Source: Gaeumannomyces sp. JS-464
Taxonomy: Eukaryota > Ascomycota > Sordariomycetes > Magnaporthales > Magnaporthaceae
Reading direction: 5' to 3'
Assembly: GCA_002197995.1 (NCBI GenBank)
Contig: NGZR01000001.1
Location: 7,006,001-7,070,000, forward strand
DNA length: 64,000 bases
Shown: positions 11,284 to 20,778 of the stretch, in pieces
Numbering within the stretch: position 1 is the first letter of the stretch
Layout of the letters: every line of letters starts with the position of its first letter
Made by a program: the position numbers and the translations under genes
The notes under the pieces: model-generated
Database searches by the model: none
The model's input: only the letters and a program-made list of their open reading frames with translations
What the model was told of the DNA's origin: nothing

Positions 11284-12726
11284 ATGGTGTCGACAAAACC
11301 AATATCCCCCGGAGGGGCTCTCCTCCGGTCATCACGCATGTTTTCTCTACCCGCCCCATTGAAGCCGCCGAAAAACAATGTCACCACTGCGAGCCAGAAT
11401 CTGTCCTTCTCAGCGACCACGCCGTATCCGACTCTGCAGACGGTCACCACGCCTTCCACGTCACGCTCCCGTGGAGACTGGGGATTCAAGCGGCCGCTGC
11501 CTCTCAAGTCGACTACCAAATCTTCTACCCCTCTCATTCGGGTAAGGCAGGTCGACTCGAGCGAGCAGGTTACCGACTTCACTTCGGCCGCGGATCATAC
11601 TCTGTCCCTCCAGAAGTTCCAGGAGATGAATATCCCTGTCCTGATCCCGAAGCCCTCGCGCAGGGGCTTCACTGCCCCGTCGACGGAGCTACCCAGCACA
11701 TCAGTATTTGAGGAGGAGTTCGACAGCACCGCCATGGATCCGACCAAGGCCCGTCTCTTCCGCGACAAGCGCTGGAGATTCTCCGGCCCATGGTTGGCCG
11801 GCATGGCGGAGGGCGAGTTTGAGAAGTACGTGAAGCACAAGGTTGCGCCGCTCCGGTCCGAGTTCCGCTGGTGGCTAAGGAAGGAGATGGCGGCCGAGAA
11901 AAACAAGATGGCCACTGCCAAGGCGATCGATTCGGGCAACGTGGGCGCCGAGACCCCTCAAGTGACGGCCGAGGACATCTCCAGCGCCGAGGTCACCGAG
12001 GAACTGCGGAAGCTGCGCGATGACAGGGCCAAGCTGTACAAAGCCGTCGGCGAGTTCCTGGACCTCGCTCCGATCCAGGAGAGGACTACAACGCTGTCGG
12101 AACTTAGGACCGGCAGGATGATCAAGGCCCAGGCCCCGGGCAACCCCTATGCCGAGCATGGGCCCCCGGTCACGCACCCGTCCGCTGGTATCTCGTACAT
12201 CAGGACAAACGCCTTCATTGAGAACCACCCGCTCTACGGCCCGCAGGCGAACCACCGACATGTCAGGGCGCGCATGCTATCCGTTGCCAACACCATCGTC
12301 ACTGGCCCCTCGAACGGGAAGATTGGCGTGGGCGGCTTCGTGGCAGAGAACCCGGGCGGAGACTACGACCCCAAGAACAGGAGGAATAGACAGCCCAGGT
12401 TCGACCACACCATTGAGGGCGGCCGCAAGATGTACGTCGAGCCGCACTCGGCCGTCGTCGACGCTAAAGGCAACGTTAAAATTACCACTACTCAGATGGT
12501 CGCCATGGCCGCCTTTGTCGCCAAGGAGCTGGATGGGGAGGACGTGTCGGGCCCGATGCCAGAGGAACAGACGCCGCGCTGGGCAACATCTACGCCGTTT
12601 AGCGTTAAAACACAACCAGGCCTGCAGACCCCTGGGAGCGCTCAAAGCTACGGCCTGCGCGGCGCGCGCGCTGACTTTGCCGATTTTAAAGCGCCCGTCG
12701 AACAAGAGAAACCGCGCCGGTTCTGA
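11284..12726 (+). CDS. MRP51: Mitochondrial small-subunit ribosomal protein MRP51
   Basis: Structural protein of the mitochondrial ribosomal small subunit, tied in yeast to translation of mitochondrial mRNAs. It is a single uninterrupted frame of 480 residues. The N-terminus (SPGGALLRSSRMFSLP) followed by the block GDWGFKRPLPLKSTTKS is the typical start of the fungal Mrp51 family. Further family-like stretches are KRWRFSGPWLAGM, FRWWLRKEM and THPSAGISYIRTNAFIENHP. The C-terminal third is more variable. The start at 11284 gives a short basic leader suited to mitochondrial import. The gene reads without indels, unlike several neighbours. A telobox-like motif lies upstream, and the cytosolic ribosomal gene for eS17 follows on the same strand. 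Confidence 0.9.
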   Translation: MVSTKPISPGGALLRSSRMFSLPAPLKPPKNNVTTASQNLSFSATTPYPTLQTVTTPSTSRSRGDWGFKRPLPLKSTTKSSTPLIRVRQVDSSEQVTDFTSAADHTLSLQKFQEMNIPVLIPKPSRRGFTAPSTELPSTSVFEEEFDSTAMDPTKARLFRDKRWRFSGPWLAGMAEGEFEKYVKHKVAPLRSEFRWWLRKEMAAEKNKMATAKAIDSGNVGAETPQVTAEDISSAEVTEELRKLRDDRAKLYKAVGEFLDLAPIQERTTTLSELRTGRMIKAQAPGNPYAEHGPPVTHPSAGISYIRTNAFIENHPLYGPQANHRHVRARMLSVANTIVTGPSNGKIGVGGFVAENPGGDYDPKNRRNRQPRFDHTIEGGRKMYVEPHSAVVDAKGNVKITTTQMVAMAAFVAKELDGEDVSGPMPEEQTPRWATSTPFSVKTQPGLQTPGSAQSYGLRGARADFADFKAPVEQEKPRRF

Positions 12727-13198
12727 ATACGAAGACAGGCTGAATATCATGGATGCTGCTTTGGAGTTCACACGAACCGTGTATTATACCGACCATCGCC
12801 TTGTGCCTCGGACGAGATACGTCTTTTCGTATATCAATGTATGCATACACATTTGACAGGCTATATGATTGTGTGTGCAGTCGCTGTCTAAAGTGCCCGG
12901 GCACACTATGCTACCTTCAAGACGTATCAAGAGCTCAGGGGCGAAGGAGATGTTGAAACACAGTGGATCAACAGGACCGCACTGTTGCAAACACTGTGAG
13001 GTACCAAAGCGGGGCTACCACACACGTGACAAACTCCAAACCTCTCCCCCTTGCTTGCCCTAACCGTGAAAGAACACCAAATTCTGTCGCAGCTGGTGAA
13101 CCCCATTTTGTCCGTCTCCCCTCAGCTCAGCCTGGTCGACAACCCGCGATACCTTCACCAACCAATCCCTTCACCACCACCAGCACACTACCGCCAAA
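12727..13198. other. MRP51 3' region and eS17 promoter
   Basis: Non-coding. It holds the MRP51 3' untranslated region, then a CACGTG box (13023-13028), the CCCTAA box (13058-13063) and a pyrimidine-rich leader before eS17, a composition usual for highly expressed ribosomal-protein genes. Confidence 0.6.
13058..13063 (+). promoter_or_regulatory. CCCTAA box upstream of eS17
   Basis: CCCTAA (reverse of TTAGGG) about 140 nt before the eS17 start, next to a CACGTG E-box at 13023-13028. Both are motifs associated with ribosomal-protein promoters in fungi. Function here is inferred only. Confidence 0.35.
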
Positions 13199-13862
13199 AT
13201 GGGTCGCGTTCGCACCAAGACCGTTAAGAAGTCCGCCAAGGTCATCATTGAGCGGTACTACCCAAGCTCACCCTGGACTTCGAGACCAACAAGCGCATCT
13301 GCGATGAGATCGCCATTATTGCCTCGAAGCGTCTGCGCAACAAGGTATGCGGGCGAAATTTGGCTATTGGAGGAGACTCGAGGACGAGAGACCATGGGAG
13401 CGCTCGCGCTCGAGGAAATGAGAGTCTGACGTGAGGAAATTGCTCTCGACAGATTGCCGGCTACACCACCCACCTGATGAAGCGCATTCAGCGTGGCCCC
13501 GTCCGCGGTATCTCCTTCAAGCTGCAGGAGGAGGAGCGTGAGCGCAAGGACCAATACGTCCCCGAGGTCTCCGCCCTCGACTTCACTCAGAACTCGGAGA
13601 ACGGCCAGCTGGACGTCGATGTCGAGACCAAGGACCTGCTCAAGCACCTCGGTGTATGTGCTCGTTGCCCGCACCCCAGCCTTTCACGAGCTCGGCTGCC
13701 ATATGGGCGCGGTTGGACGGACTTGCCTGCTAACACTCGTGTTCTTGCTCCCTTCACCAGTTCGACTCGACCATCCCCGTCAACGTTATCCCCGTTACCC
13801 AGACCCAGGCCACCGAGCGCGGCGGACGCCGCTTCGGCGACAGGCCCCCTCGCCGCGACTAA
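13199..13862 (+). CDS. RPS17: 40S ribosomal protein eS17
   Basis: Component of the small cytosolic ribosomal subunit. Exons are 13199-13344, 13453-13653 and 13761-13862. The introns (13345-13452 and 13654-13760) both have GTATG donors and CAG acceptors. The protein begins [20 protein letters not shown] and continues with [38 protein letters not shown] and [11 protein letters not shown]. It ends [11 protein letters not shown], an unmistakable eS17 of about 149 residues. The three exons add up to 449 nt, one short of a whole number of codons. The frame slips at about 13262, between ERYYP and the conserved LTLDFETNK. Because this is a single-copy essential gene in most fungi, the lost base is more likely an assembly error than a real mutation. 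Confidence 0.96.
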
Positions 13863-14404
13863 GTCGAGGCTGTTACGAACAAAATTTTGGCGGTTTGCAT
13901 CACATCATCTACAACGGTACAACACGGAATGGCAAATGGTATTTAGGGATTGGTTTGCTTTTCGGCGTCTTCATGGGAAGGTAGTGAGAGCATACTAGAT
14001 TCAAAGACAGGATCTTTTGCCCACTAAGGTGTCGCTGACTCTCCGGGCTTGCCCTGGGGACGATGCTTGATTGCCAATACTTCTTCCTCCCCCTTGCACA
14101 CACCTCGATTTTGTGTTGCGATGCTGCTACTGTGATGCTGTCGACAGGTTGGGGCTAGTCGGCTTCTTGGCGCACTGACTTGCATTCCTCGGCGACAGTG
14201 AGGGCGAATGAACTCGTCAGGCTTGTGGACGAAGTCTGCGCACTCGCCGGTGACCCCCTTTGATGCCATATCGGATACTCTGCGGCAAACTGCTTTGTAT
14301 TCAGGGTATCATGGTGTGCGATAAGCTACGTGCAAATCATGTGGCCTCGTGACCCAACGTCTTCATCCCTCAGTCGGTGCTGGACCTCAGCTCCCCGCAC
14401 AACG
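13863..14404. other. Convergent 3' region between eS17 and RTR1
   Basis: Non-coding DNA holding the 3' ends of both genes. I see no other element. Confidence 0.6.
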
Positions 14405-15322
14405 TCAGCGTGGTTTGTGGCCTTCGAGCAGCATATGCACGTCGTCCTCTCCATCAGAGTCCTGCTCCTTGCTAGGCGGCTTTGGTGTGGTGATGGTCTT
14501 CTTCTCCCGGATGTCAAAGTCGATTAGGCTCTCCTTGCCCTTCCTCTTTGCGTCGCCGCGTTCAAGAGCCAGGGTCTTGGATTCCTCCGTAACGGCCTTG
14601 CGCTCTTCTTCTATCCTGAGCCGTGCAATGTCCTCGGCGAGCTTCTCATCGGTGGGAGGGGTGGCGTCTTCCTTCTTTTGCCGACCGTCCTCGCCGTACA
14701 GGTCGATGCGCACGTCTGGCATGCCGATGCGCTCCCAGGCGCCCGTCTCGTGCAGCTGGACCTTGACGTAAAGCGCGCGGCGGGCGCAGTCGTCGGAGCA
14801 CCACTTCTCGAGCTCGGCGGTGCGCACAATGTCGAAGTCGGAGCGGCCCTTGTTCACCATCTTCCACGTGCCCGCGTTGGGGATGCGCTTCCGAGGGAGC
14901 GGGCAAAGGGCATAGCCGCAGGACCCCGCGATGTTGCGCTCCTCAATCAGGTCGTCGTAGTCGGTCGGTTGGAACATGTGGATGAGGCGCTTGAACTCGG
15001 CCGCGTCCGAGGCGGCGGGGTTTGATGCGCTATACCGGGCCGCCGCGGGATGCGGCGGAGGCTTGCTGTCGGCCGGGCCGCCGTCGCCTTCTGCTTTTTT
15101 GCTGTTTTCGCTGTCGGCGCGGGCCAACGGGAAGTCTAGCAGGCGGACGAGGGAGCGGAATATCTCGTCCTGGATGTCCTTCTGCTGCTGGATGATGGTG
15201 GCGTGCTGGACTGCTATCCGCCGCGCCTCTGCTTGCTTGCCGTCCTCTTCCTGCTGGGCGGCGGACTTTTTAGGCTGCTTGAGAATGCCCTTGAGGGGCT
15301 TCTTTGCCGCGGACGACGACAT
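14405..15322 (-). CDS. RTR1: RNA polymerase II CTD phosphatase, RTR1/RPAP2 family
   Basis: Predicted atypical phosphatase that acts on the phosphorylated C-terminal repeats of the largest RNA polymerase II subunit and helps import the polymerase. It is a single exon of 305 residues. The family's zinc-binding signature is visible: CGYALCPLP, then after about 35 residues WCSDDCARRA. The residues between contain GTWKMVNKGRSDFDI, as in other fungal members. The N-terminus (GILKQPKK, then a helix-rich EEDGKQAEARRIAVQHATII) and the Lys/Glu-rich tail are less conserved. I chose the ATG at 15322 (MSSSAAKKPLKGILK); an in-frame ATG at 15352 would add ten residues. The frame is intact. Confidence 0.9.
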   Translation of the reverse strand: MSSSAAKKPLKGILKQPKKSAAQQEEDGKQAEARRIAVQHATIIQQQKDIQDEIFRSLVRLLDFPLARADSENSKKAEGDGGPADSKPPPHPAAARYSASNPAASDAAEFKRLIHMFQPTDYDDLIEERNIAGSCGYALCPLPRKRIPNAGTWKMVNKGRSDFDIVRTAELEKWCSDDCARRALYVKVQLHETGAWERIGMPDVRIDLYGEDGRQKKEDATPPTDEKLAEDIARLRIEEERKAVTEESKTLALERGDAKRKGKESLIDFDIREKKTITTPKPPSKEQDSDGEDDVHMLLEGHKPR

Positions 15323-16914
15323 GGTCTGCTCAGGCTTGCCACGGCAGGTCACGGAACGGTCTGATGAAGAAACGTATTGCTAACAAACCCCCAACATGCA
15401 TATCCAGCCTCCACGTAGAACGCACATGCTGCCTGCTGCTTAGCAGAATTTACGTCGGAATCTTTTGCCGGCAGGCAAGCTTCTTGGTGGGGTGCAGCTT
15501 CAATGCTGGTGCAGCCACAGCGAGGCCTGCGCCACAGCTGGAGACTGACCGATTTCCCGCTCCACTGCCTGGGCCGCATGATGGGATTCGCCATCAAATT
15601 GGAGCTCCGTGCTGGCCTTGCATATCGTCGCACTGGGGCTACCAGCAAAACGCATCGCATCATGGATAGCCGAGCCACAGCGAAACCCTGCGAATGCGCG
15701 ATCTGCCTCAGCGCCCATCCCCGAAATCTCTGCGGGGAGCTTGCTTGCGTTTGAGATGGCCCCCTGGATTACCTCGTCTGTGCCGAGCGCGTGACTTGAA
15801 TTGGGCTTTTCTAGACTCGGCGCGCGCGGCATCTTCTCGTCCCCCGCGCCCCTCGGAGAGTTAGCACAGAATCCTTGTGATTAACATGGCCGTGAGAGGG
15901 CTGTTGGCCTAGGGGGCGCGGGCTGTTTCCTTTGCTCCGTAATTTGATGCGCACCCCACCGCACCGCGCCAGCCCCCGTCGCGGGCGGTTGCTGTCTGCC
16001 ACCCATGTCCTGGGAGACATCGCAGGAAACATGATCAGGCTACGTCGGCCAGTGGAGCGTTTCCGAATCCCCTTGGATTTGATTAGGACCAAGAAAAAAA
16101 CACTGAGGCTCGACGGGCGGCGCGCTGGGCAATGTGCCACTGTGTGCTCTCAGGGCCTCCTTCTGGCGCAGCATTCCCCGCCGCCTCCTTGCACAGCTAG
16201 CCCGAAACGGGCAATGCTTGGTCCTGGGGAGCAACTGGAGCCAGATCGGCCACGGTGCGCGGGACGGTGTAGTCATTTCAGGAGCTCCTGGCTTCATGCG
16301 CTGACGTCGCCAGACCTTGGGAGCCGCCCACAGGCAGCAGGCTCATACAGATGGCACGCATTTTGCATCATCCCCATCCAATTCCCCCAGCATGGAGCAT
16401 TGGCAGGCTGCACTTGCACTGTATGGGCTCTGCCACACAGCACACACCACCCAGGCCGCATCGTCAGCGACGCACCCGCACTGACTCCAGCCCGCCCGGC
16501 TAGACTAGCTGGCCCGACCAAGCAGCGTGGCAAGCACCTGAAGCTTGCTTACGGCGCCCGTGAACCGCACGCAGCGGCATCATCAATCCTCTGATCTTGT
16601 CGGCTGCGAGCAAGGCCCCCAGACTCACCCGCCCGCCCATTTGCTCTGCATTTTTCTATTCTGGCCGACCCCGCAACGGCCTCGCCGCTCTCTGACCCAG
16701 CGGGCCGTTTATCCCTGCATCTGGAGCGCTGCTGTCTCGGAAAGATTTGTCGTGTCGTGTCCCAGCCGCGGAATACCTGACCTAGTCTTTCACAAACATT
16801 GACCACCCCCGCACTCGCCCTCCATTTTGCAGCTGCCGCCGCGCCCACCACAGCCAGCCAGCCTTGAGCTTTAGCCATTGCCTCCCGACTGCACGCCTTG
16901 CAGCCAACGCCACC
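15323..16914. other. Divergent promoter region (RTR1 / BBC1)
   Basis: About 1.6 kb of non-coding sequence between divergent genes. Its open frames lack protein-like composition. The end nearest BBC1 is pyrimidine-rich and leads into a strong CACCATGG start context. Confidence 0.6.
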
Positions 16915-19900
16915 ATGGCTGCTCCCTTCAAGGTCAAGGCTCTTTTTGAGTACTCGTCCCCGCACGAGGACGATCTGCAGTTCGCCGCCGGCCAGATCAT
17001 CACCGTGACCGAGGAGGAGGACGACGACTGGTACACGGGCGAGTATGTCGACGACGCCGGGGCCAAGCACGAAGGCATTTTCCCCCGCAACTTTGTCGAG
17101 AAGTACGAGCCTGTCGCTCCCCCTCGCCCGACCCGGACCCGCACCAAGAAGGAGTCAGAGCCCGCGGCGCCGCCTCCTCCGCTCCCGCCCGTCGAGCTGC
17201 CTGCCGACGACCCGGCGCCATCCTCCAAGCCCCCAGTTGAGGACGAAGAGCCCGAACCTGCTGCCCCCGCCGCTCCCGCGCCGCCCAGCCTCCCGACAGC
17301 GCCCCCGACAGCGCCCTCGCCCGAGGCCGCCCCCGCTCCGGCCCCTCCGGTCCCTCCAGTGTCGTCTACTCCCCCGCCCCTTCCCAAGGCTGCCGAGCCT
17401 CAGGCCACATCGCCACCTATTTCGGCCAAGCCCTCACCTGGGCCATCCAAGTCCGGCGGACCCCCGCCCCCGGCGGCAAAGCCCACTGGAAATGCCTTCA
17501 AGGATCGCATAGCCGCCTTCAACAGGGCTGCTGCGCCGCCTGTAGCCCCGTTCAAGCCCAGCGCGCTAAGTGGAAGCGCTGGCTTCATCAAGAAGCCATT
17601 TGTCGCGCCGCCGCCAAGCAGGAACGCATACGTGCCTCCTCCTCGGGAGGCCCCCACGACGAAGGTCTATCGCCGGGACGAAGACCCTGAAATCAAGGAG
17701 AGGGAACAGGAAAATCTCCAGAGTGCCGAAAAGGCCGGCCTGGTCGCCGGTAGCTCTCAAAGTGCCGAGGGCGATGAGGAGCCAAAGCCTTTGAGTCTCA
17801 AGGAGCGCATGGCTCTGCTTCAGAGGCAACAGCAGGAGCAGGCCCAACGCCACGCCGAAGCTGCCGCCAAGAGGGAGAAGCCCAAGAGGCCGGTCAAGAA
17901 GCGCGTCGAAAGCAACGACGGGGCTGGTGAGGGTGAGCAGTCGCAGCCCGCGCCGCCTGCTCCTGAGAGCCAGGACAGCGAAGAGACGGCAGGCCGGCGA
18001 TCTGTTGAGGAGCCACCTGTCGGGCGCGCCAACCGGAGAAAGTCGTCCACCAGGGGCCTGGGCGAGCCGAATGATGGTAATGAGGCGGATCTCTCGGGAG
18101 CAGGCGATACGACCGAGGGCAGGAAGACGTTACTGAACGTGAGGACAGCGATGACAAACCAGCCCTCCCTATTCGGGTGGCTGCCCCCGCCGCTAAGGCG
18201 CCTGAGGTTGAGGAGGCCGAAGAGGAGGAGGAAGAGGAAGATGAAGATGTTGACCCCGAGGTCCGGCGAAAGGAAGAGCTCCGCGCAAGAATGGCCAAGA
18301 TGAGTGGGGCATGGGGATGGCCGGCATGTTCGGGATGCCAATGCCCTCGCCGTCTGCTCCTGCGAAAAAGAAGAAGGCCCCGGCGGCTATCGAGAGGCGG
18401 TCGAGTGAGGCCCCCGAGGCCATGCCGTCGCCTGCCATCCAACATCCTCCAGTGCCTGCCATGATGATGGCATTCCCGGGCTTGTCTGCTAAGCGCCCGG
18501 AGGAGAATGCGCCCATTTCCGAGGAGCAATCTGAAGCCTCGGTGGCAGAAAACAACGATGATGACGACGGAAGCACACCGATGCAGGCTGCCACACCTGC
18601 CCCAGGCTGTAAGACATGCCCAACCAGATCTTGGCGAGCCGGGATTGTTGAAATACTTACACGATACTACCCACAGTGCTTGCCCGCGTGCCTACCGGCG
18701 GCGCTCCTCCTATTCCAAGTGGCCGGCCAGCGCCGCCGCCTGTACCATCTGAAGGTATTTGACTCCGGCTCTGTGGAAGCTCGACCCGCCTCGGCAGAAG
18801 CTTTCGTGGTAGGATTGATGACTGACGCGCCACAGCCCGGCCGCCTCCAGCGCCTCCGATGTCCGGGTTGAAATCCCCCAGCGCGGGATCCGAGTCGGAC
18901 GACGAACTGTCGGAGAGGGCCCAGGACAACCTCGCGACTCCACGCAGCGAAGCTCCGCCGGTCACCAGGGCGCCGCCCCCGCCCCCCCCGTGGCAGCACC
19001 GTCGTCTACCGATCCCGGGTCGCCCCGCTCTCCCGTGTCCAGGCAACAGACCCTCTCAGGCGAGGATATGTCCCCTACCTCTCCAACTGCCCCTCCAGCA
19101 AGCGCGCGAGCCGGGTTCCCCCGCCCATCCCCACCTTCACGCCGGCCCCTCCGCCCGCGCAGACCCGACCTCCGCCGCCGCCGCCTCCTGGAGGCCTCAG
19201 TCGCAGTCTACCGCGGACAACAATCGCCCTCTTTCACCCACACTGCTTTCCGCAAGGAAGAGTCAAACGGTGGGACGAGGTCACAGAATATGAGGGAGAT
19301 TACGACACGGACATTGCGTCGTCGGTGCCACACAGGATGCTCTCAAGTCGCACGGGCGAGACTCGAGCTTTGAGGAGACGGCTTCGACAGCGTCGCGACA
19401 GTGGCAGCGCCCCTGCCCTGCCGCCCTCGCTGCCTCCGCCGGTCCCATCTTCGAACGCCCCCTGTGCTCCTCCGCCAGTCCCAAGCATGCCACCTCGCGC
19501 CGGACAACAGGCTTCAACAGATATGCCTCGTGCTGCTCCGCCGCCACCGCCCCCCGCCAAGGAAACCCCCCGGCAAGACGACGACTACGATCCTTCAACT
19601 ATACCGCGGCTCAGGGAGCCCCGTCTGCTCCCAGCTACCCGCCACCGCCTTCCAAATCGCCTGAGCCCGCATTCTCTCCGCCGGAACCGCCCGCGATGCC
19701 ACCCGCAATGCCACCCGCAATGCCACCCGCAATGCGAGCTTCCAGCCTCCGCCACCCCAGACCCGAGCCCCGCCTCCTGCGCCACCAAGTGGCCGCGCTC
19801 CGCCTCGGCCATCTCTAGATGTACAGCGCTCGGTAGCAAATACCCGGAGATCCATTGACTTCTCACGGCCGTCAATGGAGTCGGGCTTTGTTGCCAACGA

Positions 19901-20778
19901 CGTTGACCTGGCGCCCCAGTCCGGCTGGTGGCTCCAGCCCAAGGGTCTCCCGCCCCAGCTGCAGGGACGCAAGGACATCTTTTTCGAGTCGGAGGAATCG
20001 CAGTCAGCGGATCAAGGGAAGACTATGGTCACTCGTGACCTGTACATCTTGTACCAGGACTATTCGCAGACTGTCATCACGGTCACGTTCGATCCCAAGA
20101 CGCGTCCAATGCACACCTCGACCAGCGACACGAGCCTCCGCCACGTGCGCTGCGTCAGGACAGCTGGAGGAGTCGTACGAGCGATTTGGGCGGCTGATAT
20201 CGGCGGCCGTCACAAGCAAGAAAGATACGGTGGTTGGCGACGGGACGCCGCAGGGGTCTTGTCTACGAGCTGCTGCGGCCCCTGGTGTGCCCTGCTCCCA
20301 GTAGGCACCCGAGCCTATGGCGCGCTCGTACTCCAACCTAGCCAACGCCAGCACGACCCTCAACGACGAGATTTCGGCCGGGCGATATCATGTCGGTGCG
20401 CAATGCCAAGTTCCAGGGCAAGCACGGTGCCATACACGCCAAGTATAGTGTCGAGATCGGCAAGCCAGACCATGTGGCGGTGGTAGCCGAGTGGGACGGG
20501 ACCAAGCGCAAGGTGCGGGCGTGGGAGCAGGGGCGTGAGAGCAAGAAAGTGAAGCTCGAGAGCTTCAAGCTCGATGACCTGCGCAGTGGCGAAGTCAAGA
20601 TCTGGCGCGTCATGCCGCGCAGCTGGGTCGCTGGGAGGGGCAAACTAGGGCACCCATCCCGCCTCTACGCCATATGCCCGTCCCTAACGTTGGCGGCGAC
20701 GCGTTCGCCCCGATATGCTGTTTGCGGTCCATGGACACCTCCAAGCGCCGTCGCCCAGAGACGGAGAAAGCAGAATAG
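16915..20778 (+). CDS. BBC1: BBC1-like SH3 protein of cortical actin patches
   Basis: Adaptor that in yeast binds type I myosin and tempers Arp2/3-driven actin assembly at endocytic sites. An N-terminal SH3 domain occupies residues 1-65: ALFEYSSPHEDDLQF, DDDWYTGEY, GIFPRNFVEKY. A very long Pro-rich, Ala-rich and acidic region follows, with blocks such as NAFKDRIAAFNRA and LSLKERMALLQRQQQEQAQR. The conserved C-terminal BBC1 domain reads SGWWLQPKGLPPQLQGRKDI, TRDLYILYQDYSQTVITVTF, GDIMSVRNAKFQGKHG and KIWRVMPRSWV. Two introns are well supported (18609-18676 and 18755-18835). From about 18120 onward the frame breaks at least ten times by one or two bases, for instance in a G4 run near 18306, a C8 run at 18982-18989, and near 19098, 19336, 19592 and 20632. 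Conserved protein continues on both sides of each break. The stop at 20776-20778 is inferred. Confidence 0.87.
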
